Below, one piece after another: positions 26,780 to 36,139 of a stretch of DNA of 64,000 nucleotides. The DNA comes from Oscillospiraceae bacterium (lineage in GTDB: Bacteria > Bacillota > Clostridia > Christensenellales > QALW01). How positions within the stretch are numbered: the first letter of the stretch is position 1; the number at the start of each line of letters is the position of its first letter. Position numbers and translations under genes: made by a program. The notes beneath the pieces were generated by a model. It had not been told where the DNA came from and ran no database searches. It saw only the letters and a program-made list of their open reading frames with translations. Location: assembly GCA_022009755.1 (NCBI GenBank), contig CP091722.1, forward strand, positions 1,930,001 through 1,994,000, written 5' to 3'.

Positions 26780-27661
26780 GTGTGGGTGCTTTTGGCGTTA
26801 GGCTCGGCTGTTTTTGCGGGCATTACCTCCGTTCTTGCCAAATGCGGCATAAAGAACACCGATTCCACGGCGGCCACCGCGATACGCACGGCGGTGGTGC
26901 TGCTTATGTCCTTTGTGATGGTGCTTATTGCGGGCTCACTGGGGCAGATAGCGGATATTTCCGCCAAGTCGTGGATATTTCTTGTGCTTTCCGGCCTTGC
27001 AACGGGGGCAAGCTGGCTGTGCTATTTCCGTGCGCTGCAGCTGGGCGATGTGAACAAGGTGGTGCCGGTGGACAAATCCAGCACGGTGCTTACGCTGCTG
27101 TTTGCCTTTATAGTGCTGGGGGAGCCGATATCCTGGCTTAAGGGGATATGTGTGGTGCTGATAGGCGCGGGCACATACCTGATGACGGAAAAGAAAAAGG
27201 ACAAAGGGGACGAGGGCGGCCCAAAGAAGGGGAAAAAGGGCGCGTGGCTGCTTTATGCCGTGCTGTCCGCCGTTTTTGCGGCGCTTACCTCCATTCTTGC
27301 AAAGATAGGCATAGACCAAGTAGAATCAAACCTTGCTACGATGATACGCACGGCGGTGGTGCTGGTGATGTCGTTTGTATGCGTGTTTGCCACCAGGAAA
27401 GGGGGCGCACTGCGCGGGATACCGCGCAGGGAGCTGCTGTTTATATGCCTCTCCGGGCTTGCGACGGGGGCAAGCTGGCTGTGCTATTATAAAGCGCTGC
27501 GCGACGGCCTTGCAAGCGTTGTGGTGCCCATTGACAAGCTGAGCATACTGGTGACGGTGGCGTTTTCCCGTATTGTGCTTAAGGAAAGGCTGTCCGTAAA
27601 GGCGATATGCGGGCTTGTGCTTATTGCAGCGGGGACGCTGCTGATGCTGGTGCCGGTGTGA
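26780..27661 (+). CDS. EamA/DMT-family transporter
   Basis: The 293-residue protein has two homologous halves with about ten membrane helices in total. Each half carries SGLATGASWLCYxxALxxG followed by VVPxDKxS, a duplicated motif of the drug/metabolite transporter (EamA) superfamily. A Lys/Gly-rich loop (about residues 135-155) separates the halves. It begins with GTG at 26780 after GGGGAG. Such proteins export amino acids, nucleotides or other metabolites; the substrate here is unknown. The gene is monocistronic. Confidence 0.85.
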   Translation: MWVLLALGSAVFAGITSVLAKCGIKNTDSTAATAIRTAVVLLMSFVMVLIAGSLGQIADISAKSWIFLVLSGLATGASWLCYFRALQLGDVNKVVPVDKSSTVLTLLFAFIVLGEPISWLKGICVVLIGAGTYLMTEKKKDKGDEGGPKKGKKGAWLLYAVLSAVFAALTSILAKIGIDQVESNLATMIRTAVVLVMSFVCVFATRKGGALRGIPRRELLFICLSGLATGASWLCYYKALRDGLASVVVPIDKLSILVTVAFSRIVLKERLSVKAICGLVLIAAGTLLMLVPV

Positions 27662-27779
27662 CGGAAAAGGCCGGGTATTTTGCTTGGCAAACAGGAGTGC
27701 TTAGTAAAATAAGACGGGCAATATAATTATCGGGCGGCATAGGCGGCGGCCGGGCTTGCAGTATGCAAAAGGATGCTTT

Positions 27780-27804
27780 AAGGCGGGGCTTTGCCCCGCC
27801 TTTT
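27780..27804 (+). terminator. Terminator after the EamA gene
   Basis: AAGGCGGGGC (27780-27789) pairs perfectly with GCCCCGCCTT (27793-27802) around a TTT loop, followed by TT. Confidence 0.75.
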
Positions 27805-28235
27805 GTATTGCCTTTCAGAGGGGCGGAAGCGGGATGGGCGCAAGGCGCTTAACGGGCTTTATAAGGCTTTTAATTTGGGCGGCGGCCGTGCAAAAAGGGA
27901 AAGCGTGCGCATGCAGGCGGCGCGGCGAAATTGCGCAGGGGGTAATATTGTGCTACAAAAAAACGCAAAGAAGGGCGATATGGTTAGAATTGTGCATTTA
28001 CCGTCCGGACACGGAGTGATATGATTTTTGCGTGCAGTGAAAACGCACTCGTCGGGTGCACACGCCGAGTACGGGCATTTCATGGGCGGGATGGGACATG
28101 ACTGCGTATGTTTCCGGGCTGCTTTATGAAGAAAAATGCAAAAAAGCTGTACAAAAAACAGTATAGGAAGGGCCCGCTTTTCGGCTTGAAAAGCAGGATG
28201 AAACGGCATTCTTTAAAGCGGGCGGGTAAAGAAAA
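27805..28235. other. Intergenic region before the beta-helix lipoprotein gene
   Basis: No convincing gene is present. A 24-codon frame from GTG at about 27951 to a TGA at 28024, preceded by CAGGGGG, could be a tiny peptide but has no support. CCCGCTTT (28173-28180) and AAAGCGGG (28215-28222) form an inverted repeat just ahead of the next start codon, and may fold in its leader. Confidence 0.35.
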
Positions 28236-30284
28236 ATGAATTTAAGAAAGCTGTTATCGATGCTTACGGTCATGGCGGCGCTGCCCTGTGCGCTTTGCGG
28301 CTGCATTCAACAGGCAGTTACGGGATCGCCGGAAATAACGGGCACCGTCGAGATTTTGCCAACGCCCACCGCTACGGTAAGGGTGGATGAAATAAACGGA
28401 ATATTCGTGGATGCAATAAACGGAAGCGACGCGGGGGACGGCTCGCGGAAGGCCCCCTTTGCTTCGGTGGAAAAGGCGATGGAAAAGGCGGGACCGGGGA
28501 AAACGATGTATCTTGCAGACGGAGTATATTACGGAACGCTTAAGCCGGTAAACGGGACGGAGGGTCAGCCCTTTACGGTGTCCGCGCTGCCGGGCTGCAA
28601 GCCGGTGCTTACGCCCACGGTGCCCGTTACGGGCTTTACAAGGTGGAAGGACAGCATATATGTTGCCGATGTTTCGCACATAGCGGACAGCATTGACGCT
28701 GAGCGCGCGCAGCTGTTTGCGGATACGGAATCCCTTACCGAGGCGCGCTGGCCCAATTCCGGCAAAAGCTTAAGAAGCATAATGGAGGCGCCCAGAGCGC
28801 TTGCGGGCGAGGGCACGGATGCAGAGACGATAGTGACGCCGGAGGCGATGCCGGAGGGCATAGTGGGAGCCAAGGCTGTGGTGTGGCCGGGAGAGAACGG
28901 CGTGGCGGGCTGGATATGCTATACCTCCCGCATAAAGAGCGCGCAGGGCTGCGTGCTGAAGCTGGAGGACAAGCTGGACACGCCGGAGAATTACATAGGC
29001 ATGAACGCCTATTCCCCGGTGAAGGGCAACCCCTTCTTCCTTACGGGGGCGCTGTGTCTGCTGGATGCTCCGGGCGAGTACTGGTATGACGCGGAGAACA
29101 AAAAGGTGTATGTTTATATGCCGGAGGGGGACGACCCGTCCGCCCATACAATAACCATGAGGGGCAGCTCCGCAGCGGTGCAGGCAAAGGATGCGCGGTT
29201 TATAAATCTTCAGGGCCTGAGCTTTTACGGCGGCGGCATAACCCTTCCTGAGGCGGAGGATTGCAGGATAGAGAATTGCAGGGTACTGTTCTCAGACCAT
29301 TTCTATGCCTCGGGATATGCCTCCTATGTGCTTAAAAGCAGCAATCATATAACGGGCAAGCGCAATCTCATAACCCGCTGCGAGTTCGGATACAGCGCCT
29401 TCAACGGCATAACCCTTGGCGGAGAGGACAATGTATTTACCGACAACATAGTGCATCACAGCAATTACTGCGGCGATGATTTTGCCGGGGTGTATGTGCT
29501 TAAGAGCAGCCGGTGCGAGATATCCCGCAACAACATTACATATTCGGGAAGGGTGCATATATATTTTACCATCAATACCGATTATGACGCCTGCGTGATA
29601 CGGGGGAATTATCTCTACGGACACTCAAGGCTTACAAGCGACAGCGGCGCGTTTTACACCTGGAGCTGCAACGGCGGCGGCACGCGGCTTTACAACAACT
29701 TTGTGGACTGCGGCGAAAAGACGGAAAACGGCACCATGAGCAAATGCTGGGACGGGCTGTATCTGGACAATTACTGCTCCAACTTTACCGTGGATCACAA
29801 CATAGTGGTGGGAGGCACCTGCGGACTGCGCACGAACCTTTCCAACGAAAACACCCTTTATGCAAACAACACGGTGATAGGCTCGCAGTACGGCTACGGC
29901 ATATATTCCTATCCCAAGGACGATGCAAAAACGGGCAAGACGCGCTTTTACAATAATCTTTTTGTGGCGCTGAAGTCGGTGGATATAAATTACAGCGGCT
30001 CGGAGAACGGGCAGAGCGTGGTGTACACCGGCGCGCTTAAGGACGGCACGGTACCCTGCCCGGTGAACCCGGAGCAGCGGATAGAATCCGGCAACAACCT
30101 GAGGGTATCCTACATTATTGAAAATGAAGGATATCAGCCGGCGGACGGCAGCCCGGCGATAGATGCGGGGTGCGTGATAGAAGGAATAACGGACGGATAC
30201 CTTGGAGATGCGCCGGATATAGGCGCAATCGAAAAGGGCGGAAAGCTGTTTGAATACGGAGCCACCTGGAGTCTTGAGGACTGA
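28236..30284 (+). CDS. Lipoprotein with right-handed parallel beta-helix
   Basis: The 682-residue protein has a lipoprotein signal with lipobox ALCGC (about residues 19-23) and a Thr/Pro linker. Residues about 55-100 (IFVDAINGSDAGDGSRKAPFASVEKAM) match the opening of DUF1565-type beta-helix proteins. From about 320 onward there are rungs such as NRCEFGYSAFNGITLGGEDNV-like repeats and VDHNIVVGGTCGLRTNLSNEN, typical of polysaccharide lyases and related beta-helix enzymes. The end, SPAIDAGCVIEG...GDAPDIGAIE, is a standard closing motif. It is probably a surface-anchored glycan-active enzyme. A catalytic site was not assigned. It lies 35 bases upstream of an esterase lipoprotein and the two likely form one unit. 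Confidence 0.8.
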   Translation: MNLRKLLSMLTVMAALPCALCGCIQQAVTGSPEITGTVEILPTPTATVRVDEINGIFVDAINGSDAGDGSRKAPFASVEKAMEKAGPGKTMYLADGVYYGTLKPVNGTEGQPFTVSALPGCKPVLTPTVPVTGFTRWKDSIYVADVSHIADSIDAERAQLFADTESLTEARWPNSGKSLRSIMEAPRALAGEGTDAETIVTPEAMPEGIVGAKAVVWPGENGVAGWICYTSRIKSAQGCVLKLEDKLDTPENYIGMNAYSPVKGNPFFLTGALCLLDAPGEYWYDAENKKVYVYMPEGDDPSAHTITMRGSSAAVQAKDARFINLQGLSFYGGGITLPEAEDCRIENCRVLFSDHFYASGYASYVLKSSNHITGKRNLITRCEFGYSAFNGITLGGEDNVFTDNIVHHSNYCGDDFAGVYVLKSSRCEISRNNITYSGRVHIYFTINTDYDACVIRGNYLYGHSRLTSDSGAFYTWSCNGGGTRLYNNFVDCGEKTENGTMSKCWDGLYLDNYCSNFTVDHNIVVGGTCGLRTNLSNENTLYANNTVIGSQYGYGIYSYPKDDAKTGKTRFYNNLFVALKSVDINYSGSENGQSVVYTGALKDGTVPCPVNPEQRIESGNNLRVSYIIENEGYQPADGSPAIDAGCVIEGITDGYLGDAPDIGAIEKGGKLFEYGATWSLED

Positions 30285-30319
30285 ATAGGGAAGGGCTTTA
30301 CTTGACGGAGGAGAAAAAC

Positions 30320-31510
30320 ATGAAAAACAAAAAAGCGGCGGCGGTTATTGCAGCCGTTGCGGCGGCGGTGCTGCTTTGCGCCTGCAATCCCATGCAGACG
30401 GGGCAGACGGAAATGCCGACGCAGGAAAATACGGGCGCGGTGCAGACGGAAACGCCGGAGCAGACGGCGACGGCGGCACCGGAGAGAACGCCCGCGGTTG
30501 AGGAGAAATACACCATGCAGACGGTATCGGCAATTGATAAGGAGCATATAAAGATTACGGGGCGCGCCGATTACGGCAAGGATTACGCAGGGCTTAACTG
30601 GAGCTATGCGGGGGCGTCCTTCCGCGGATATATGGAGGGAGATGTGACCATAAGCTACACGCATATGGGCGGATACAGCGCCTATATACGGGTGGTGACG
30701 GACGGCAAGACGGAGGAGTCGGTAAAGCTGGAGCTGAAGCAGGGTTCGGACACTGCGGTGATAGCAAGCGTGGAAAAGGGCTATCACGAGATAAGCATAT
30801 ACAAGACCAGCGAGCCGGGCAACAGCATAATCCGGCTGCACTCGGTGAGCTTCTCGGGCAATATTGACTTGTCGCCCGAAAAGGGAAGCCTGAATATAGA
30901 GTTTATCGGCGATTCCATTACCTGCGGGGCGGGAATACTTACAAACGAGAGCAGCCCCAAGGACGAGGTGTACGAGCGCGCGGGGGACGCCTATCTTTCC
31001 TTTGCGGCGCTGACGGCGCGCATGCTTAATGCCGATGCGAACATCGTGGCGGCATCGGGCTGGGGCGTTGTGCAGGGCGGCGACAATCCGGCGGCGAACA
31101 TTCCCTCCATATACGATTTTACAAACGGAATGTGGAACAATCAGGAAAAGTGGGATTTTGCGGCGCATAAGCAGGATGTGGTGGTGATATCTCTGGGCAC
31201 AAACGACTATCAGCTGGCATCGGAGCGCAGAGAGGAGTTTTTAAGCGGCGTGAGGGCATTCATAAAGCATGTGCGCGAGCTTAACCCCGATGCGTATATC
31301 ATATGGACCTACGGGCAGATAAGCAAGGAGTATTCCAAGGATCTTGCAAAGCTGACGGCCGATATGGGGGATGCAAAGCTTTCCTATCTTGAAATGCCGG
31401 CAAACGGCAGCGCGGGCTGGGGGCACCCGGACAGGGCGCACCACGAGCAGTATGCAAAGCTGCTGGCGCAGGAGATAAGCCGTCTGACGGGAACGGAAAT
31501 TAAACGGTAA
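30320..31510 (+). CDS. SGNH/GDSL-type esterase lipoprotein (CE2-like)
   Basis: The 396-residue protein starts at ATG 30320 after GGAGGAG; the longer TTG start at 30302 would spoil the signal peptide. The lipobox is LLCAC (about residues 18-22), followed by a Thr/Glu/Gln/Pro linker. A beta-sandwich domain (about 65-185, GGYSAYIRVVTDGK) precedes the SGNH hydrolase domain with IEFIGDSITCGAG (nucleophile Ser near 197), GTNDY (about 293) and GHPDRAHH (catalytic His region near 370). This order is that of carbohydrate esterase family 2, which removes acetyl groups from glycans. It is likely co-transcribed with the beta-helix lipoprotein, so both may act on one polysaccharide. Confidence 0.82.
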   Translation: MKNKKAAAVIAAVAAAVLLCACNPMQTGQTEMPTQENTGAVQTETPEQTATAAPERTPAVEEKYTMQTVSAIDKEHIKITGRADYGKDYAGLNWSYAGASFRGYMEGDVTISYTHMGGYSAYIRVVTDGKTEESVKLELKQGSDTAVIASVEKGYHEISIYKTSEPGNSIIRLHSVSFSGNIDLSPEKGSLNIEFIGDSITCGAGILTNESSPKDEVYERAGDAYLSFAALTARMLNADANIVAASGWGVVQGGDNPAANIPSIYDFTNGMWNNQEKWDFAAHKQDVVVISLGTNDYQLASERREEFLSGVRAFIKHVRELNPDAYIIWTYGQISKEYSKDLAKLTADMGDAKLSYLEMPANGSAGWGHPDRAHHEQYAKLLAQEISRLTGTEIKR

Positions 31511-31527
31511 CTATTATATGTTTTAAG

Positions 31528-31566
31528 CAGCAATACCGGGACTCTGCGGGGCACCCGGTATTGCTG
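31528..31566 (+). terminator. Terminator after the esterase gene
   Basis: A perfect 13-bp stem (31528-31540 with 31554-31566), with a short T-containing tail. Confidence 0.75.
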
Positions 31567-31626
31567 TATTTCGGAGCGGGCAGACAAAGGGGAAAGGCGA
31601 AAAAATGCAAAAATTCAATAACGCTG

Positions 31627-31655
31627 TTGCAAAATGGCGGAAAATTGTTTATACT
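31627..31655 (+). promoter_or_regulatory. Promoter of the cca-ugtP-plsY genes
   Basis: TTGCAA (31627-31632), 17-base spacer, TATACT (31650-31655). Confidence 0.7.
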
Positions 31656-31723
31656 AATACGAGTAAAAGTTTTTTAGCGGACGGACTGCGGACAAAGGAT
31701 GCATTTATTAAGGAGCAGTGAAT

Positions 31724-33127
31724 TTGGAGATCGCAAACGGGGCACGGTGGGTGCTGGAATGTCTGGAAAATGCGGGGCATGAGGCCTATCTTGTAGGCGG
31801 CTGTGTGCGGGATTGGGTGATGGGGCGGCAATGCGCCGATTTTGATATTGCCTCCTCCGCACTGCCGGAGCAGACGCGGGCGCTGTTTGAGAGTATGGGC
31901 GCGCAGGTATTGCTTACGGGAGAAAAACACGGTACGGTTACGGTGCTTGCAGGCGGGCCGGTGGAGGTGACCGCCTTCCGCGAGGACGGGGATTACGCAG
32001 ACGGGCGGCATCCTGCGAGTGTAACATTTACAAAAAGCATCATTGCCGACCTTTCGCGCAGGGATTTTACCGTAAACGCCATGGCGTACAACCCGCACTC
32101 GGGGCTTATTGACCCCTTCGGCGGCAGAGAGGATGCGGTGCGCGGGATTCTGCGCACGGTGGGAAGACCGCAGAGGCGCTTTGAGGAGGACGCGCTGCGA
32201 ATACTGCGCGGGGTGCGTTTTTGCTCAGTGCTGGGGCTGACGGCGCAGGAGGAAACGGCGCGGGCCATGATAAGGGGCGCGGCGCGGCTGGGTGCGGTAT
32301 CGCAGGAGCGGAAATACGCAGAGCTTATAAAGCTGCTTAAGGGAAAGAATGTATTAACCGCCCTAACGGAGTATGAGAGGGTAATATCTGCGGTTATTCC
32401 CGAGCTTGCGCCGTGCATGGGCTTTGAGCAGCACAGCAGACATCACGATTTTGATGTATACGGGCATATCTGCCGCACCGTGGCGGGCGTGCCCGAGGAA
32501 ACGCATTTGAGGCTGGCAGCGCTGTTTCACGATATTGAAAAGCCGTCCTGTTATATTAAAGATGAACGGGGCGGGCATTTTCCGGGACATCAGGGAAAAA
32601 GCGCGCAAACGGCGGGGGCGGTGCTTGCGCGTCTGCGTGCGCCCAAGGAAACGCAGGTAAGGGTCGTGCTGTTAGTGAAGCTGCATGACCTTCCGCTGCC
32701 CGAAGGCAGGGGCGGGATACTGCGCCTTATAAGCCGAACGGGGGCGGAGGCGTTTTTTGAGCTTATGCAGCTTAAGGAAGCGGATGAGAGGGCAAAGCGT
32801 GCAGACGGTAAGGACACGGAGCGTACGGAGGCGATAGAACGCACGCGGGAGCTTGCCGCGCGCCTTATACGGGAGGGGGCGTGCACGGACAGGGCGCATC
32901 TGGCAGTAAGGGGCGAGGATATAATGAGCCTGGGAATAGGCGGCGCCGGCATAGGCAGGGCGCTGGAGAGGGCGTTTTATGCGGTGACGGACGGGCTGCC
33001 CAACGAAAAACGGGCGATAATGGATTTTCTTAAGGGGGAGCAGAGGGGCTGCGCGCCGGAGGGAGCGGCTCTTAAAAATGAAGGGGCTGTGAAAATTAAG
33101 GAGGAGAAGGACGGTTTGTCCGTATGA
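31724..33127 (+). CDS. cca: CCA-adding tRNA nucleotidyltransferase with HD domain
   Basis: The 467-residue protein has the class II head domain motifs LVGGCVRDWVMG, the DxD pair in DFDIAS, RRDFTVNAMA and RFEEDALRILRGVRF, followed by helical neck/body and an HD-type domain (ALFHDIEKPSCY, then HQGKSAQ). It adds or repairs the 3' CCA of tRNAs. TTG 31724 is preferred as the start because AGGAG lies eight bases upstream; GTG 31718 is only two bases from it. It is first in a three-gene set with lipid genes. About 25 basic residues at the C terminus (after DFLKGEQ) are unusual. Confidence 0.92.
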   Translation: MEIANGARWVLECLENAGHEAYLVGGCVRDWVMGRQCADFDIASSALPEQTRALFESMGAQVLLTGEKHGTVTVLAGGPVEVTAFREDGDYADGRHPASVTFTKSIIADLSRRDFTVNAMAYNPHSGLIDPFGGREDAVRGILRTVGRPQRRFEEDALRILRGVRFCSVLGLTAQEETARAMIRGAARLGAVSQERKYAELIKLLKGKNVLTALTEYERVISAVIPELAPCMGFEQHSRHHDFDVYGHICRTVAGVPEETHLRLAALFHDIEKPSCYIKDERGGHFPGHQGKSAQTAGAVLARLRAPKETQVRVVLLVKLHDLPLPEGRGGILRLISRTGAEAFFELMQLKEADERAKRADGKDTERTEAIERTRELAARLIREGACTDRAHLAVRGEDIMSLGIGGAGIGRALERAFYAVTDGLPNEKRAIMDFLKGEQRGCAPEGAALKNEGAVKIKEEKDGLSV

Positions 33128-33130
33128 GAA

Positions 33131-34243
33131 ATGAGCGAAAAGAAGGTTCTGATATTATCCTGTAACACCGGGGGCGGACACAATACCGCGGGAAAAGCAA
33201 TTTTTGAGGAGCTGGGGCGCCGCGGGTGCAGCTGCGCCTTTGCGGACTATCTCGGCCTTGCGGGCAAGCGCGTAAGCAGCGGCGTTTCCAAAAGCTATAT
33301 AGGAATGGTTACGAAAATGCCGCGGCTGTTCGGCGCTATGTATAAGGTAGGCGGATGGGTGAGCTCAAGGTATATAAAATCCCCCGTGTATTTTGCAAAT
33401 GTGCTTAACAAGGACAATCTTCGCAGGTTCATTGCGGAAAACGGCTTTGACACCGTGGTTATGCCGCACCTGTTTCCGGCGGAGGCAATGACGGCGATAC
33501 GCAAAAAGGAAAGCGGCGTGCGCTCGGTGGTGATTGCCACGGACTACACCTGTATTCCCTTTTGGGAGGAGACCAAGCCGGATGTATTCATACTGCCGCA
33601 CATTGACCTTGTTAAGGAGTATGCTCATGCGGGTATTCCGGAAAGCCGTTTGCTGCCCCTTGGCATACCGGTGTCGGAGCGCTTCAACATGCGCACGGAC
33701 AAGCGCGAGGCGCGCCGGCAGCTGGGTATACGGGAGGAGCGTCCCTGCGTGCTGATAATGTCCGGCTCCATGGGCTTCGGAGATGCCGGGGCGCTGATAC
33801 GCGGCTTGACGCAAAGGTATGCAGACAGCATAAGCATAGTGCTGCTGGGCGGCAGCAACCGTCAGCTTAAGGAAAGCGTAAGGATGGAATTCGGCGGGCG
33901 GGAAAATGTGACGGTGGTGGATTTTACCCCCCTTGTGAGCCTGTACATGGATGCGGCGGATCTGCTGCTTACAAAGCCGGGAGGACTTACGACAACGGAA
34001 TTTGCAGTAAAGAATATTCCCGCAATACTTACGCGCCCCATTCCGGGATGCGAAACAAAGAATTCCGAGTTTTTTGCCTCGCGTCATATGGCGGCGGCCT
34101 GTCCGGATTGCAAAACGCAGCTGGAATGGATAGACCGTCTGCTTAGCGACCCGGAGGAGGGGCGGGCCATGATAAGCGCGCAGCGCTGCAATATAAACAG
34201 GTATGCGGCAAAGGATATATGCGATTATATCATGCGCGGCTGA
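33131..34243 (+). CDS. GT28-family diacylglycerol glycosyltransferase (UgtP/MGDG-synthase-like)
   Basis: The 370-residue protein starts three bases after the cca stop. The N terminus LILSCNTGGGHNTAGKAI is the glycine-rich signature of MGDG synthase/UgtP enzymes, and the C-terminal half has SGSMGFGDAGALI and TKPGGLTTTEFAVKNIPAI, the nucleotide-sugar site of GT28. It should transfer glucose or galactose from UDP-sugar to diacylglycerol at the membrane, supplying glycolipid membranes and lipoteichoic-acid anchors. The neighbouring plsY-like gene supports a lipid role. The sugar donor cannot be told from sequence. Confidence 0.85.
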   Translation: MSEKKVLILSCNTGGGHNTAGKAIFEELGRRGCSCAFADYLGLAGKRVSSGVSKSYIGMVTKMPRLFGAMYKVGGWVSSRYIKSPVYFANVLNKDNLRRFIAENGFDTVVMPHLFPAEAMTAIRKKESGVRSVVIATDYTCIPFWEETKPDVFILPHIDLVKEYAHAGIPESRLLPLGIPVSERFNMRTDKREARRQLGIREERPCVLIMSGSMGFGDAGALIRGLTQRYADSISIVLLGGSNRQLKESVRMEFGGRENVTVVDFTPLVSLYMDAADLLLTKPGGLTTTEFAVKNIPAILTRPIPGCETKNSEFFASRHMAAACPDCKTQLEWIDRLLSDPEEGRAMISAQRCNINRYAAKDICDYIMRG

Positions 34244-34305
34244 TAAATGAGCTTTTCGGGGGGAATATAAAGCGCGGATAAACGCGAAAAGGTAAGGAGA
34301 GGAAA

Positions 34306-34950
34306 ATGTACAGGTATCTGATAGCGGCGGTGCTGGGTTTTTTATCGGGCAGCGTTATGTACAGCTACTATCTGCCCCTTGTATTCTGTCATGTGGATAT
34401 AATAAAGGAAAGCGAGGATCATAACCCCGGCATGGCAAACGCCACCTTGTACGGAGGGCGCGTGATAGGCGGGATATGCCTTGTATTGGATGTGCTCAAG
34501 GGCTTTCTTCCGGTATTTATATCGGCGCGCGTGCTGGACAGTGCAAACCCGCTTTTCGGCCTTGCGGTGGCGGCTCCGGTGCTGGGACACGCCTTTACGC
34601 CCCTTATGCGCTTCCGCGGCGGCAAGGCAATAAGCCCGGCCTTCGGAGCGTTGGCGGGGCTGTGGCAGGTGAGCGGCATTATATATGCTTTGGCCTTCCC
34701 GCTTATTTTTACCACCTTTATTCTTACGGTGCATCCCCATTCGCTGCGCATGATAATAGCCTCCTGCGCGCTGGCGGTAACCGCGCTTATAAGCGGGCAG
34801 ACGCCGGGTGTGGCGGCCGGAGCCGTTTGTATAGCCGCTGTGCTTATTTATAAGCATGCAATAAACTACGATAAAAAGCCTTTCAGCCTGCGGCTGTTTG
34901 TAAAAATACCGCTTTATCAAAGCAAAAAGACGCAGCGGCAGGAGGAATAG
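34306..34950 (+). CDS. PlsY-like glycerol-3-phosphate acyltransferase
   Basis: The 214-residue protein starts at ATG 34306 after GGAGAGG. It has about six membrane helices and PlsY-type motifs: GFLSGSVMYSYYLP, DHNPGMANATLYGG, LDVLKGFLP and GHAFTPLMRFRGGKAIS. PlsY moves an acyl group from acyl phosphate to glycerol-3-phosphate, the first step of phospholipid synthesis. The usual SGNPGATN box reads DHNPGMANA here, so it is a divergent copy and could be a second, specialised enzyme. It follows the glycolipid synthase gene by 62 bases. Confidence 0.8.
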   Translation: MYRYLIAAVLGFLSGSVMYSYYLPLVFCHVDIIKESEDHNPGMANATLYGGRVIGGICLVLDVLKGFLPVFISARVLDSANPLFGLAVAAPVLGHAFTPLMRFRGGKAISPAFGALAGLWQVSGIIYALAFPLIFTTFILTVHPHSLRMIIASCALAVTALISGQTPGVAAGAVCIAAVLIYKHAINYDKKPFSLRLFVKIPLYQSKKTQRQEE

Positions 34951-35080
34951 GGCGGGGAAGGCTTTTATATGAGAGCAAAGGCGGATAAAGCGAAACCGGG
35001 GGTGCGAAAGAGCGCACATTTTAACAAAATAACGAAAAATGTACGAAAAAACGGGGTATAATGCGGTAAAAATCATAAAA

Positions 35081-35141
35081 CGCAACCGTCAGTTGCGGGA
35101 ATGAAATGCAGAATAGCTGGTGCAACCGCGGCGGTTGTTGC
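35081..35141 (+). promoter_or_regulatory. Two GCAAC-GTTGC inverted repeats before the XRE regulator gene
   Basis: CGCAACCGTCAGTTGCG (35081-35097) is a palindrome with six-base arms. A second, GCAACCGC...GCGGTTGTTGC (35122-35140), follows 40 bases later, directly before TATAAT at 35142-35147. A second TATAAT lies at 35057. They are good candidates for sites of the regulator encoded next. Confidence 0.5.
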
Positions 35142-35204
35142 TATAATCGGGGCCGTAAAAGATGAGCGGAGGATAACGGCCGCAGGAATCGGAGGAAATT
35201 CATA

Positions 35205-36104
35205 ATGAACATCGAAACGGCAAACAGACTGGTGCAGCTGAGAAAAGAGAACGGCTATTCGCAGGAGATGCTGGCGGACAAGCTGGGAATATCAAGACAG
35301 GCGGTTTCCAAATGGGAACGGGCGGAGGCGTCGCCGGATACGGATAATCTGATAGCCCTTGCACGGCTTTACGGGATGTCGCTGGATGAGCTTTTGGGGT
35401 GCTCCGGGGAGCAGAAAACGGCACAGGAGCAGAAGGACGGCGGCGAAAGCACGCAGGACAATGCACGGCAGACAAATGAGCAGGAGCAGGCCGGCGGCGC
35501 TCAAAGCACCGGGAAAAAGAAGGCGGATGTACATATAGGCTTTGACGGCATACATGTGGAGGACGGCAAGGACAGCGTGCATATAAGCCGTGAGGGCATA
35601 TTTGTAAAGGATCACGAGGGCAACGATGTGGAGATAAGCAAGGACGGCGTGGTGCTGGACGGCAGACATATAATGAGCAAGGAGGAGGCAAAGCGCCGTG
35701 CGTGCAAAAGAGCGTGGCAGGATTTCCCCTTTGCCGTTCTTGTTATTGCGGCATATCTTGCGCTGGGCTTTGCCTGCTCCTGGTGGCATCCGGCATGGCT
35801 GCTGTTTCTTACGATACCGCTTTATCACACGGCGGTAACGGCGGTATACAAGCGCTCGCCCCGGAAATTTGCCTACCCCGTGCTTGCGGTGCTTATATTC
35901 CTGGCGCTGGGCTTTTTTGTGCCGGGCGCATGGACATGGTGCTGGGCGGTGTTTCTTACGGTGCCGGTATACTATTACATTTTCCGCAGGCGTAAGCCGG
36001 AGCTTGAATTTGAGTATTCCGATGACGACGACGATGACGATGACGACGACGATGACGGCGATGACGATGATGACGATGAGAACCGCGGCGGCAGCGGAAA
36101 CTGA
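35205..36104 (+). CDS. Membrane-bound XRE-family regulator with acidic tail
   Basis: The 299-residue protein opens with a helix-turn-helix domain (residues 1-65: NRLVQLRKENGYSQEMLADKLGISRQ split over two helices, then LDELLGC). A polar Gln/Glu/Gly linker is followed by a beta-rich stretch (VHIGFDGIHVEDGKDSVHISREG). Residues about 170-270 form three to four membrane helices with several Trp. The end is a run of Asp (YSDDDDDDDDDDDDGDDDD) and a Gly/Ser tail. The layout suggests a DNA-binding protein tethered to the membrane that senses an envelope signal. The start ATG 35205 follows GGAGG. The signal and targets are unknown. Confidence 0.75.
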   Translation: MNIETANRLVQLRKENGYSQEMLADKLGISRQAVSKWERAEASPDTDNLIALARLYGMSLDELLGCSGEQKTAQEQKDGGESTQDNARQTNEQEQAGGAQSTGKKKADVHIGFDGIHVEDGKDSVHISREGIFVKDHEGNDVEISKDGVVLDGRHIMSKEEAKRRACKRAWQDFPFAVLVIAAYLALGFACSWWHPAWLLFLTIPLYHTAVTAVYKRSPRKFAYPVLAVLIFLALGFFVPGAWTWCWAVFLTVPVYYYIFRRRKPELEFEYSDDDDDDDDDDDDGDDDDDDENRGGSGN

Positions 36105-36139
36105 AATATAAAGCCGAGAATAAAAAATTACGGAGCCGC

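Noticed and set aside
27756..28024. Two overlapping ORFs behind the EamA gene
   Set aside because: They span a terminator hairpin, lack ribosome sites and show no family pattern.
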